From Bordetella parapertussis (GTDB lineage: Bacteria; Pseudomonadota; Gammaproteobacteria; Burkholderiales; SG8-39): DNA of 55,557 nt. This document shows positions 23,024 through 31,440 of this stretch, piece after piece. Both the position numbers and the translations under genes were made by a program. How positions within the stretch are numbered: position 1 is the first letter of the stretch; every line of letters starts with the position of its first letter. The notes below the pieces were generated by a model. The model made no database searches and was not told the origin of the DNA. It saw nothing but the letters and a program-made list of their open reading frames with translations. The DNA is taken from NCBI GenBank assembly GCA_945861875.1, contig CAMAWC010000013.1, positions 1 to 55,557 of the forward strand. Direction: 5' to 3'.

Positions 23024-24088
23024 ATGAGTGCAAACATGCATGCCAGCCCGGAGCGCCTGATCGGTCTTGTCGCCGGAATATTCACGGCGCTGAAACTGCC
23101 GGCTGACGCGGCACGGGTCGTCGCCGAAGCGCTGGTCGACGCTGATCTCGAGGGAATTCCCTCGCACGGTTTGATGCTGCTGCCAATGTATGCCGAGCGT
23201 ATTCGTGCCGGCTCGGTATCGGTCTGCACAGAAGCGGTGGTCGCCAGTGATCGCGGCAGCGCCATCGTGCTCGATGCGCAGAACATGCTCGGACAGCTTA
23301 GCTCGCGCCAGGCGGTGCAATTGCTCATCGGGCGCGCACCCGTGCACGGGCTGGCCGCAGTGGCAGTGCGCAACGGCTTTCACTTTGGCACCGCCGGGAA
23401 GTGGGCGGCGGACCTCGCCGCGCACGGGTTGCTTGGAATTGTGATGTCCAATACGCGGCCGCTGATGCCGGCACCCGGCGGCGCGGAACGCGTCGTCGGC
23501 AACAATCCGCTCGCCATCGCGATACCGGCCGCAGGGCGGGAGCCGGTGGTGTTCGACATGGCCTCCAGCGCCAGCGCGATGGGCAAGATCCGCCTCGCGG
23601 CGGGCGCCGGCCAGCCCATACCCGAGGGATGGGCGACCGATGCCAAGGGGCAATCCACAACCGATGCGGCCGAAGCCATCAAGGGCATGCTGTTGCCGGC
23701 CGCCGGCCCCAAGGGTTTCGGTCTCGCCTTCATGATCGACCTGCTTTGCGGCGGACTGTCTTCGGGCGCGATCGCCGACGCCGTGCGCCCGCTCTATGGA
23801 GACCCGGCGCTCACCTACGGCTGCGCGCATTTCTTTCTCGCCATTGACGTCGAGTACTTTTGTCCGCGCACGGTGTTTGAAGATGCGGCCGGCGCCTTCG
23901 CCGGCAGGGTCGAAGCCTCCGCGCGCGCGCCCGGCGTCGAGCGCGTGTTCGCCCCGGGTGGGCCTGCGATTCGGACGCGCCTTGCCAATGCGACGGCCTG
24001 CCCGCTCGCCGCCGACACGGTTAAGCAGCTCACCGCACTTGCAAGCAGCCTCGGTGTTTCGACCGACAACATTTTCCAGAACGCATAA
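23024..24088 (+). CDS. Ldh2-family malate/L-lactate/ureidoglycolate-type dehydrogenase
   Basis: The 354-residue protein belongs to the NAD(P)-dependent LDH2/MDG family, which reduces or oxidises 2-keto/2-hydroxy acids with a fold unrelated to classical malate dehydrogenase. The catalytic His is in DADLEGIPSHGLMLLP (residue 48). VRNGFHFGTAGKWAADLA and MSNTRPLMPAPGGAERVVGNNPLAIAIPA form the conserved nucleotide and substrate region, and KGFGLAFMIDLLCGGLSSGA is the late glycine-rich segment. The gene is embedded in the operon between the importer and the RidA/VOC genes and probably acts on an imported hydroxy acid or a product of its breakdown. Confidence 0.9.
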   Translation: MSANMHASPERLIGLVAGIFTALKLPADAARVVAEALVDADLEGIPSHGLMLLPMYAERIRAGSVSVCTEAVVASDRGSAIVLDAQNMLGQLSSRQAVQLLIGRAPVHGLAAVAVRNGFHFGTAGKWAADLAAHGLLGIVMSNTRPLMPAPGGAERVVGNNPLAIAIPAAGREPVVFDMASSASAMGKIRLAAGAGQPIPEGWATDAKGQSTTDAAEAIKGMLLPAAGPKGFGLAFMIDLLCGGLSSGAIADAVRPLYGDPALTYGCAHFFLAIDVEYFCPRTVFEDAAGAFAGRVEASARAPGVERVFAPGGPAIRTRLANATACPLAADTVKQLTALASSLGVSTDNIFQNA

Positions 24089-24113
24089 CCATAACGACCA
24101 GAAAGGAAGCGAC

Positions 24114-24515
24114 ATGGCCAAGCAGCAGATCAAATCGGAAAAATTACGCCAGCCCAACGGGCATTTTTCGCATGCCACCACGATTGAGGCACGCGGCAAG
24201 CTGGTGTTCATCTCGGGCATGACGGCGCGCCATCCGGACGGCAGCATCACCGGCATTGGCGATATTGACGCGCAGACGCGACAGGTGTGCGAAAACGTCA
24301 AGGCCGCAGTAGAGGCCGCCGGCGGCACGCTGGCCGACATTTGCCGCGTCGACGTATATGTGCGCAACATCGAGCACTTCGAGGCCATTCACAAGGTGCG
24401 GCGCGAATACTTCCAGCCGCCGCTGCCAGCCTCGACCATGGTGGAGGTGAGCAAAATGGTCTCACCCGACTACCTCATCGAGATCAGCGCCATCGCCGTT
24501 CTGCCGGACGCTTGA
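24114..24515 (+). CDS. RidA/YjgF-family protein lacking the deaminase arginine
   Basis: The 133-residue protein has the trimeric RidA (Rid/YER057c) fold: GKLVFISGMTARHPDGS near the start, TRQVCENVKAAVEAAGGTLADICRVDVYVRN in the middle, and YLIEISAIAVLPDA at the end. In RidA proper the imine-hydrolysing Arg sits in PARxxVEV; here the place reads PASTMVEV (Ser107). It therefore is unlikely to be an imine deaminase of the RidA class and fits better with the catabolic Rid subfamilies of unknown reaction. ATG 24114 follows GAAAGGAAGCGAC. It sits between the Ldh2-type dehydrogenase and the VOC protein in the same operon. Confidence 0.88.
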   Translation: MAKQQIKSEKLRQPNGHFSHATTIEARGKLVFISGMTARHPDGSITGIGDIDAQTRQVCENVKAAVEAAGGTLADICRVDVYVRNIEHFEAIHKVRREYFQPPLPASTMVEVSKMVSPDYLIEISAIAVLPDA

Positions 24516-24528
24516 GAGGAGTGGGAGC

Positions 24529-25455
24529 ATGAGTAAAGTTCTCGGATTGTGCGGCTACGGACTCGAGGTGCCCGACCTTGACGTGGCCGAGCGCTTTTAC
24601 ACCACCTTCGGTCTTGCAGCCGAACGCCGTGACGGCCTGCTGCTGCTGCGCAGCCCCGGCCGCCCCAACGACGAGATCGTGGTGAGCACCGGTGCGCAGA
24701 AGAAAATGCACCACCTGTCGTTTTTTATCGAACCGGGCAGCGAGAACGCCTTCGGCGAGAAGCTGCGTGCGGCGGGTCTTGAGGTTTCGGACAGCGCGCC
24801 CGCGGGCGGCGGCCGTGCCGGCCTGTGGTTTCGCGACCCCTGGGGCACGCTCATCAACCTGCACCCGATGCGTCCGGCGCCCGGTCCGGTGGTGGCGATG
24901 CCGCGCAGCAATTGCGGCGGCCGCGCCGAGCGCGTGGACGTGCACTTGTGGAAGGAGCTCAGCCGCAGCACGCCTCCCTCGCGCATCGGCCACATGCTGG
25001 TGTTCACACAGGACTGGGAGCGCGCGGAAAAGTTTTTCACGGATGTGCTGGGCTTTCGCACCACCGACCGCGCCGCCGGCAAGGTTGCATTCATGGCCGC
25101 GGGCAGCGGCGTGATCGACCATCACTGCTTTGGACTGATCAACGGCACGCACCGCGGCTTCCAGCATTCGAGCTTCCAGGTGCCGAGCATCGACGACATT
25201 GGCTTCGGTGCCTGGCGCATGAACAAGGCCGGCTACAAGGAGGCCTTCGGCCCTGGCCGCCACGCGCTCGCTTCCAACCTCTTTCACTACACGCGCGATC
25301 CCTGGGGCAGCTGGGTGGAGTACTACGCCGACATGGACAAGATATCGGATACCTGGGCATGTCGCGACTGGAATGAGCTGCCTTACGCCTGGGGACCGGA
25401 ATGGTCGCCCGAGTTCTGGGGCAAGGAAATGAACGGTAATTTCGAGCCGCGCTAG
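24529..25455 (+). CDS. Two-domain VOC-fold protein, extradiol-dioxygenase-like
   Basis: The 308-residue protein consists of two glyoxalase/VOC modules, the plan of type I extradiol ring-cleavage dioxygenases. The C-terminal module keeps the three metal ligands: His155 (SRIGHMLVF), His213 (GFQHSSFQV) and Glu264 (WVEYYADMD). The N-terminal module starts LCGYGLEVPDLDVAERFYTTFGL and lacks the triad, as usual. The length and ligand spacing fit a 2,3-dihydroxybiphenyl or catechol 2,3-dioxygenase relative, though the ring substrate may differ. GAGAGGAGTGGGAGC precedes ATG 24529. It is the last gene of the operon and faces a hairpin element. Confidence 0.85.
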   Translation: MSKVLGLCGYGLEVPDLDVAERFYTTFGLAAERRDGLLLLRSPGRPNDEIVVSTGAQKKMHHLSFFIEPGSENAFGEKLRAAGLEVSDSAPAGGGRAGLWFRDPWGTLINLHPMRPAPGPVVAMPRSNCGGRAERVDVHLWKELSRSTPPSRIGHMLVFTQDWERAEKFFTDVLGFRTTDRAAGKVAFMAAGSGVIDHHCFGLINGTHRGFQHSSFQVPSIDDIGFGAWRMNKAGYKEAFGPGRHALASNLFHYTRDPWGSWVEYYADMDKISDTWACRDWNELPYAWGPEWSPEFWGKEMNGNFEPR

Positions 25456-25466
25456 AGCATGCAATC

Positions 25467-25579
25467 GGCTGGAAAGCCCCGCCAGTCGAGGCGAGATGGG
25501 GAATTCGCCGAGATCTCTCGGCGCCCATCGAGCAGCTTCGGCCTACCGGCCGAAGCGCGCCCTGCAAGGGTTTCCAGCC
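25467..25579. repeat. Multi-hairpin intergenic element between convergent genes
   Basis: Outer arms GGCTGGAAAGCCC (25467-25479) and GGGTTTCCAGCC (25568-25579) enclose two perfect small hairpins: CGCCGAGATCTCTCGGCG at 25506-25523, and GCTTCGGCC/GGCCGAAGC with a four-base loop at 25535-25556. It lies between the stop of the VOC gene and the stop of the convergent SDR, so a two-way transcription end is likely. The outer arms belong to the same family as the hairpin at 3402-3442. Confidence 0.65.
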
Positions 25580-25581
25580 AG

Positions 25582-26349
25582 TCAGTGAATGACGAAGCCG
25601 CCGTCAACGACGAGGTTGTGGCCTTGCATGAAGGTGGCCGAGGTGGTGGCAAGAAAGGCGATGACTTCGGCGATTTCTTCTTCGGTGCCGAGGCGTCCGG
25701 CCGGAATCGCCGCCAGGCGTTGTTGCAGCAAGCCCGGTTCGTGTTCCAGCCGCGCCTTGTAGTAATCGGTGGCGATGGGGCCGGGGCTGACGGCGTTGAC
25801 GATGATGCCCTCGGGCGCGAGCTCAAAGGCCATGGAGCGCGCGAGGGAAATCAGCGCCGCCTTGGTCAGGCCGTAGAGCGCGGCGCCCGGGTCGGCCACC
25901 ATGCCCAGCTGGCTGGCCATGAAAATGATGCGCCCGGCCTTTTGCGAGCGCATCGCCGGCAACACCGCCTGGCTCAATAAAAACGCCGAACGCAGGTTGA
26001 CGGCGACGACCTTGTCGAATTCGTCGGCGGTGAAGGTACCGAAGGGATGGCGTATGCGCATGCCGGCGTTATTGACGAGCACGTCGATGCGGCCCAGCGC
26101 CTTGATGGCTGCAGCGGCCGCCAGTGCCGGCGTGTCGGCGCGCTCCAGGTCGAACAGGCCGTAATGCGCGTCGGCATGTTGCGGATGCGCGGCCTTGCAT
26201 TCGGCGGCCACCGCTTCGAGCTCCTCGCGCGTCGACTCGGCGACTAGATAAATTGCGAAGCCCTTGGCGGCGAGCTCACGCGCCACCGCCCGGCCTATGC
26301 CGCGCGATGCGCCGGTGACGAGGGCGACCCTGGTAATCGGGCTGGTCAT
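25582..26349 (-). CDS. Short-chain dehydrogenase/reductase (SDR, FabG-like)
   Basis: The 255-residue protein is a classical SDR. The cofactor motif TGASRGIG is at residues 12-19, NNAG at 93-96, and the catalytic residues are Ser146, Tyr159 and Lys163 (YGLTK). PGPIATDYYK follows as the flexible substrate loop region and VVDGGFVIH ends the protein. Its start at 26349 follows the binding-protein gene at 26356-27393 by six bases on the same strand, so both probably form a small minus-strand operon. The substrate is an unknown ketone or alcohol. Confidence 0.92.
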   Translation of the reverse strand: MTSPITRVALVTGASRGIGRAVARELAAKGFAIYLVAESTREELEAVAAECKAAHPQHADAHYGLFDLERADTPALAAAAAIKALGRIDVLVNNAGMRIRHPFGTFTADEFDKVVAVNLRSAFLLSQAVLPAMRSQKAGRIIFMASQLGMVADPGAALYGLTKAALISLARSMAFELAPEGIIVNAVSPGPIATDYYKARLEHEPGLLQQRLAAIPAGRLGTEEEIAEVIAFLATTSATFMQGHNLVVDGGFVIH

Positions 26350-26355
26350 GCCGGC

Positions 26356-27393
26356 TTAGGAACCGATGGCCGGCGGGATGCGCTCCGCCTTGGGTGGCAG
26401 GAATTTTTCGGTATAGACCTTCTCCGGCGCCGGCACCGTCTTGATATTGTAGGCGTCGTAAATGTTCTGCATGGTTTTTGTCATGCGCGTCCGCGACACC
26501 GAACTCAGGCCTTCGGCGCGCGTGTTGGGCGTCACCACCATGTCACGCAGCATCAGCAGTAGGCGGTCGTTTTCAAGGGCAAGATCGACAAGGCCGTCGC
26601 GCGCCTTGAGCGAGGCGACCGAGGTCCTCGGATTGGCGATGGCCGCAATCAGGCTTTTGTTGACGGCCTTGACGAAGGCGGTCACGGTTTTGGGGTTTTT
26701 CTCGGCGAAGGCGGCGGTGGTGATGACGGCGTGGCCGTAGAGCTCGACGCCGAACTTGCCGTAGGGCATGACGATGATGTCTTCCATTTTGGTGCCCAGC
26801 GCCTTGATGGTAAACACGCCCGAGGTGGTGGCGCCGAGGATGGCATCGACGTCGCCGCGCACCAGCATGGTTTCGCGCAGCGCCCCGGTCACGGTCTCCG
26901 TCTTGATCTTGGCCGGGTCGAAGCCGTTGACCCTGGCGAAGGCGTCGAAGACGTCGCGCGCTGCGCTGCCGGCGGTGGAGCCGACTTTCTTGCCCTCGAG
27001 ATCTTTGGGTACGGCGATGCCGCGGCCCTTGATGCTCATCACGGCATTGGCCGAGTTCTCATGGGTGACGTAGACGGCGATCAACGGGCGGTCGGGATGG
27101 TCGGCGTTGTATTTGATGACGGCGCTCATTTCGGCCCAGCCGAATTCGTAGGTGCCGGTGGCGACGCGCGACACCGCGTCGGCCGATCCGGCGCCGCGAT
27201 CGACCTGCACCGTCAGGCCCTCGTTCTTGAACGCGCCACTCTCGGCGGCGTAGGTAAAAATCGACTGCGGCCCCTGGAATGCCCAGTCGAGCGTGAATTT
27301 GACGGTGGGTTGTTCGACGGCCTGGGCGCCGGCGAACACCGGACACAGGGCGGCAAAGGCAACGGCGATCAAACGGATAAGGGACATCGACAT
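26356..27393 (-). CDS. NMT1-type ABC periplasmic binding protein
   Basis: About 345 residues with a signal peptide (LIRLIAVAFAALCPVFAGAQ) and mature start VKFTLDWAFQGPQSIFTYAAESGAFKNEGLTV, as in NMT1/SsuA-like binding proteins. ATG 27393 was chosen because it has a ribosome site (GGAG) upstream and gives a normal signal peptide; ATG 27387 is two codons inside. The longer frame to 27582 adds no recognised sequence. Downstream on the same strand is the SDR. No ATPase or permease is adjacent, so it may feed the importer encoded at 20432-23014 or another elsewhere. Confidence 0.9.
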   Translation of the reverse strand: MSMSLIRLIAVAFAALCPVFAGAQAVEQPTVKFTLDWAFQGPQSIFTYAAESGAFKNEGLTVQVDRGAGSADAVSRVATGTYEFGWAEMSAVIKYNADHPDRPLIAVYVTHENSANAVMSIKGRGIAVPKDLEGKKVGSTAGSAARDVFDAFARVNGFDPAKIKTETVTGALRETMLVRGDVDAILGATTSGVFTIKALGTKMEDIIVMPYGKFGVELYGHAVITTAAFAEKNPKTVTAFVKAVNKSLIAAIANPRTSVASLKARDGLVDLALENDRLLLMLRDMVVTPNTRAEGLSSVSRTRMTKTMQNIYDAYNIKTVPAPEKVYTEKFLPPKAERIPPAIGS

Positions 27394-27742
27394 GGCGGGA
27401 GGCTCCGGAAAGGATGGGAAGTGCGCAAACGAGTGCCGAGTATAAGTCAGCTGCCACTCCGAGCCTCGTCGGGCGCTTGTTTGGTGCGCCTGTCCCTGAA
27501 AGTGTGCCCTATGTACAGCAGCGCGTAGAACCAGTCGCCGCTGATGCCGAAAATCGCCTTGAGTGTTCCGCATCCTCTTCATTAAGGTGCATCCATTTCC
27601 CCGGCAGCCCGCATCCGGCTACCGGGACTTTTCCGGGGGCGCTGCGACAATGTACAAGCGGCAGGCACAGGGATCTGCGCATCTGGCACGACGTGCCCTG
27701 GCGTGCTATCTGGTCGGCGCCAATCTGGTGCATCATCACGCC
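27394..27742. other. Divergent intergenic region with a possible gene-end relic
   Basis: This 350-base gap separates the minus-strand binding-protein gene from the plus-strand TPR gene. On the minus strand 27577-27447 one frame reads KAIFGISGDWFYALLYIGHTF and ends at TGA 27447-27449. It has the composition of a real membrane-protein end but no start, and may be a relic. The plus-strand TPR frame is open from 27563, so its gene may begin before 27743 (for example at ATG 27650). I see no convincing promoter or repeat. Confidence 0.3.
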
Positions 27743-29575
27743 ATGGATATACCAGAGGACCTGCGCGGGCACCCGGACACAGGCGCTGCACTTGAAATGT
27801 TCACCGCCGGGCGATTGGACGAAGCGGCGCTGGCCGCCGTGAGGCTGCAGCAGGCGCTGCCGGCGCATTTTTTCCCACTGTATCTTGTCGGCGTCATCGA
27901 GCTGCGGCGCGGAAGGGTGCAAGAGGCGCTTGCGCGCCTGACGCTTGCCGCCGGGCACGTCACGGCGACAGCACCGGTGTTTGTCTCGCTCACCGAGGCG
28001 TACCACGCCGATCTCGACAAGCCGCGCGCCCGCGACGCATTCGGGCGCGCACTCGATTCACTGGGCGGTGACCGGGCGGCGCTGACGGCGCTGGTGCAGC
28101 ATGCGCTCGAAAAAGGCTGGTACACCGAGGCCGAGGCGGGCTGCGGCCGCCTGCTTGCGGGCGAGAGGGGGGACGCCAGCGCCTGGTTTTTTCTCGGCGG
28201 CGCATTGCACGCGCAGCGGCGCTTTGAGGAAGCGGTCGAGGCCTATGAGCAGTGCCTGCGGCTGAAACCCAAATCAGCGGACGCCTATTTGCAGGCGGCC
28301 TGGACGCAGCACGAGCTCGGCTGGTATGTCGATGCACTGGAGACATTGCGGCAGCTGCTGGAAATATCGCCGGACAACGCCGCGGCGTTGCGCGAATCCG
28401 GGCGCATGCACTTTCATTTCGGGCAGCACGCCGGGGCGAGGGACGCCTATCTTGCCGCGCACCGGTTGGCGTCCCCCGGGCGGGCACCGCCACGCCTGCT
28501 CAATGCAGTGCGATCTTCGCTGCGCGAGTGGTGCGCCGGACACAAGGCCGGCTATCGCTGTGTCGAGCCGGCACGCCATACCGGGGTGCCGGCGCCGCGA
28601 ACCATTCCTGCCGGGGAGGCCGCGCTGTGGCCGGCATACCAAGGCGGGCTGCGCGAGCGCTTTATTGCGCGGATTGCCGGCGCGGAGGTATTCCCGCAGC
28701 AATTTGCCGTGTTGTCGTCCGACGGGCATTTTTTCATCGACGACCTGGTGACCACGCCCGATGTCTATCCGGTGAAGGGAATCCTGGTCAAGTACTGGAA
28801 TCGCGCCGGCGAGGTTTTGCTCGAAGCGCCGCCGCGCCAGCGCATCCAGCGCGGGGCCTGCGTGCTTATCGGCGGGCACACCAATTATTTTCACTGGGTT
28901 TACGAGGGCGTCGCGCGCATGATGCATGTCGAGGCGGACGCAGCCCTGCACGCGCTGCCGATGGTGTTGTGCAGCGGGCTCGCGCCCAGCCAAATCGCCA
29001 TGCTCGATGAGCTGGGTGTCACGCCGGAGCGGCGCCTGTTCCTGGCTGCGGACGAATCACTGCTGTGTGACGATCTTGTCATCCCCTCGCTGGTGACGCA
29101 GGGCCATGTGATTCCCGCCGAAGTGGTGCGTTTCCTGCGCGACCGGTTTTCCCATCTGGTGCCAAGGAACGCGGCGCGGCGGCGCATTTACATTTCGCGC
29201 AATCGGTTGGGGCGGCGCGCACTCGCCAACGAGGCGGAAATCCTGCCGCTGCTGGCGGCAAAAGGCTTTGAGACGGCGTATCCGGAGAAGCTTTCATTTG
29301 CCGAGCAGATCGCCCTGTTTGGCGCCGCCGAGGCGATTGTTGCCGTCGACGGTGCCGCCCTGGTCAACCTGTTTGTCGTTCCCGCCGGTGCAAAAATCGG
29401 CGTGATGGCGGTGGCGGGGCTGTCCACGCCGCATTACCATTGCGTCTCGCACCATCGGCAGCACCAGTTCACTTATTTGCACGGCCGGCTTGTCCACGAC
29501 CAGGCCAAGCCGCTCGATGTGCAGGATTTGTACCTGCCGCGGGCCAGGATGGAGCAATTCCTGCAGGCTTTCTAG
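27743..29575 (+). CDS. TPR protein with C-terminal glycosyltransferase family 61 domain
   Basis: About 610 residues from ATG 27743. The N-terminal 240 residues contain degenerate TPR units, clearest at AWFFLGGALHAQRRFEEAVEAYEQCLRLKPKSADAYLQAAW and the following repeat. The C-terminal half matches GT61 (DUF563): GHTNYFHWVYEGVARM, the RRIYISRNRLGRRALANE segment, and IVAVDGAALVNLFVVPAGAKIGVM. GT61 enzymes transfer pentoses or hexosamines to glycans; bacterial versions fused to TPR units are common in capsule or O-antigen loci. Here no other glycan genes are near. The start is uncertain: no good ribosome site is seen and the frame is open upstream. Confidence 0.8.
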   Translation: MDIPEDLRGHPDTGAALEMFTAGRLDEAALAAVRLQQALPAHFFPLYLVGVIELRRGRVQEALARLTLAAGHVTATAPVFVSLTEAYHADLDKPRARDAFGRALDSLGGDRAALTALVQHALEKGWYTEAEAGCGRLLAGERGDASAWFFLGGALHAQRRFEEAVEAYEQCLRLKPKSADAYLQAAWTQHELGWYVDALETLRQLLEISPDNAAALRESGRMHFHFGQHAGARDAYLAAHRLASPGRAPPRLLNAVRSSLREWCAGHKAGYRCVEPARHTGVPAPRTIPAGEAALWPAYQGGLRERFIARIAGAEVFPQQFAVLSSDGHFFIDDLVTTPDVYPVKGILVKYWNRAGEVLLEAPPRQRIQRGACVLIGGHTNYFHWVYEGVARMMHVEADAALHALPMVLCSGLAPSQIAMLDELGVTPERRLFLAADESLLCDDLVIPSLVTQGHVIPAEVVRFLRDRFSHLVPRNAARRRIYISRNRLGRRALANEAEILPLLAAKGFETAYPEKLSFAEQIALFGAAEAIVAVDGAALVNLFVVPAGAKIGVMAVAGLSTPHYHCVSHHRQHQFTYLHGRLVHDQAKPLDVQDLYLPRARMEQFLQAF

Positions 29576-29621
29576 CCGGCACGCGGCGCATTGGTTTTCA
29601 ACACACACACAGGGACGGCAG

Positions 29622-30395
29622 ATGGAACTCGAACTCGAGGGCAGGGTTGCACTGGTTACCGGCGGCACGCAAGGCATAGGCCGCGCCACGGCGATGCGGC
29701 TGGCGCAAGAGGGTGCCGCTGTGGTGATCGCGGCGCGGGGAAGGGAAGGCCTCGATGCCGTCGCCGCGCAGATCGGAGCCGCCGGCGGCAAGGTGGCGGC
29801 GGTGCAGGCCGATGTGGCCAAGGCGGCGGACTGCGAGCGTCTGGTCGGTGAGGTGATCAAGGCCTTTGGCCGCCTCGACATCCTTGTCAACAACGCCGGC
29901 ACCTCGTCGACCGGTGAATTCGAATCGGTCACCGACGAAACCTGGCGCGAAGACCTGGAGTTAAAACTCTTTGGTGCGATCCGGCTCGCGCGCCTGGCAA
30001 TACCGCACATGAAGCAGCAGGGTGGCGGTCGCATTGTCAACATCACCACCATAGGCGCCAAGCAACCGCGCGCCAGGTCCATGCCGACCACGGTGACGCG
30101 TGCCGCGGGCCTCGCTTTTACCAAGGCCTTGTCCAAGGAATACGCCGCGCACAACATCCTGGTCAACACCGTGTGCATTGGCCTCATCCGTTCGGCGCAA
30201 CAGGATGCCAAGGCGGCCAAGGCCAATCTGAGTGCAGAACAGTTTTATGCCAACCTGGGCAGGGATATTCCGCTGGGCCGTGTCGGCCTGCCCGAAGAGG
30301 TGGCGAACGTCATCGCTTTTCTCGCCTCGTCGGCGGCAAGTTATGTCACCGGCAGCAGCATCAACCTCGACGGCGGAACCTCCGGCGTGCTCTAA
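29622..30395 (+). CDS. Short-chain dehydrogenase/reductase lacking the usual YxxxK motif
   Basis: The 257-residue protein has the SDR fold: cofactor motif TGGTQGIG (13-20), NNAG (90-93), late NTVCIGLIRS and C-terminal GSSINLDGGTSGVL. The catalytic stretch, however, reads IGAKQPRARSMPTTVTRAAGLAFTKALSKE: the Tyr and Lys of YxxxK are not there, and Thr/Arg stand at roughly these positions. It may be a divergent SDR group with another proton donor or a non-catalytic protein. ATG 29622 follows GGGACGGCAG. It lies 46 bases after the TPR/GT61 gene and 62 bases before a transporter gene. Confidence 0.88.
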   Translation: MELELEGRVALVTGGTQGIGRATAMRLAQEGAAVVIAARGREGLDAVAAQIGAAGGKVAAVQADVAKAADCERLVGEVIKAFGRLDILVNNAGTSSTGEFESVTDETWREDLELKLFGAIRLARLAIPHMKQQGGGRIVNITTIGAKQPRARSMPTTVTRAAGLAFTKALSKEYAAHNILVNTVCIGLIRSAQQDAKAAKANLSAEQFYANLGRDIPLGRVGLPEEVANVIAFLASSAASYVTGSSINLDGGTSGVL

Positions 30396-30457
30396 TCGGG
30401 CGTTGTCCGGCCCGGTGGTGTATCGGGCCGGTTTAATTTTCGCGGTACTTCCTTCCC

Positions 30458-31324
30458 TTGCGCGCCACTCCCGCCCACGCACTGTTGTTTGCCGTCGTGT
30501 TGTCCACGGTATCGGTGATGACCCAGCTCGCCTTTGCCGCCGGCAGCAATGCGCTCACGGTGGTGCTGGTGCGCAACGGTTTCGGCACGCTCGCCATCGC
30601 GCTGTTCTTGCTCGCCACGCGCGCGCCGCTGGGCTTGCAACCGCGCGAGCGGCGGATTGCGCTGGCCATCGGGCTGATTCTGGGCTTTAACAACATCACG
30701 CTCAACCTGGCCATCGAGCGCGTGCCGGTGCCGGTGGCGATCCTGGTGTTTTATACCTACCCGGTGTGGATGGCCTTGTGGAGCTGGATGCGCGGCCACG
30801 AGCGCTTTACCCCCGCGGGCGCGGTGGGCGTGCTGCTTGCGTTTGCCGGTCTGACGCTCACCCTGGGTGTGGCGCCGGTCTTGCCCGATCCGGTTGGCGT
30901 GGCGCTCGCCCTTTTCAGCGCGCTGGCCTGGGTGGTGGTGCTGTCGCTCTCGACCCAATACCTTGCCGCCGCGCCCTCGCATGCGCGCAGCCTGCACATG
31001 TTTATTTCCGCAACCGGTGTGATCATCCTTTGCCTGTTCGCCTTTGGCACGCCGGCCATGCCATCCGGTGCGCTGGGCCTCACCGCGCTGGCGCTGGTTC
31101 CGCTCGCCTATGGCGCGGGCATGCTGGGCATGCTGTGGGTGACCGCCGGCCTCGGCCCGATGCGCACCTCGTTTTACATGAACTTCGAGCCGATCGTGTC
31201 GATCGCGCTGGCGGCGCTGGTGCTCGGACAGACACTGACCGCGCTGCAGCTGGTTGGCGCGGCCCTGGTCGTTGTGTCGCTGGTGATTTTCCGGCCGCCG
31301 CCCAAGGCGCCTGCGGTGGCCTAG
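30458..31324 (+). CDS. EamA/DMT-family transporter
   Basis: The 288-residue protein has ten predicted membrane segments in two repeated halves of five, the drug/metabolite transporter plan. The first EamA repeat ends near IERVPVPVAILVFYTYPVWMALWSW, and the second near LGPMRTSFYMNFEPIVSIALAALVLGQTL, both typical. TTG 30458 is the start chosen by frame; no strong ribosome site is visible, and internal GTG or TTG codons are alternatives. Family members mostly export small metabolites. It follows the divergent SDR and precedes cysteine synthase. Confidence 0.88.
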   Translation: MRATPAHALLFAVVLSTVSVMTQLAFAAGSNALTVVLVRNGFGTLAIALFLLATRAPLGLQPRERRIALAIGLILGFNNITLNLAIERVPVPVAILVFYTYPVWMALWSWMRGHERFTPAGAVGVLLAFAGLTLTLGVAPVLPDPVGVALALFSALAWVVVLSLSTQYLAAAPSHARSLHMFISATGVIILCLFAFGTPAMPSGALGLTALALVPLAYGAGMLGMLWVTAGLGPMRTSFYMNFEPIVSIALAALVLGQTLTALQLVGAALVVVSLVIFRPPPKAPAVA

Positions 31325-31440
31325 TCCGCGTCCCGGGCAAAGACACCGGCGTTGTTTGCTTATGCCCGCCGGTAATTGGCGGGTGCGGACAAACAGGCGC
31401 AGAATGACCGTCCTTTTCAGCAACCGCCCCGGGGGTTTTA

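Noticed and set aside
22184..24388. A 734-residue minus-strand open frame
   Set aside because: It lies opposite the permease, dehydrogenase and RidA genes, has no recognisable domains and is rich in Arg, Gly and His, as expected of a shadow.
5013..25455. Integrative island with integrase and attachment sites
   Set aside because: No integrase, tRNA gene or matching att-like ends were found; the duplication is better explained by recombination of modules.
27447..27577. A real small membrane protein gene on the minus strand
   Set aside because: The peptide looks protein-like but has no start codon or ribosome site and only about 43 codons; kept only as a possible relic in the gap entry.
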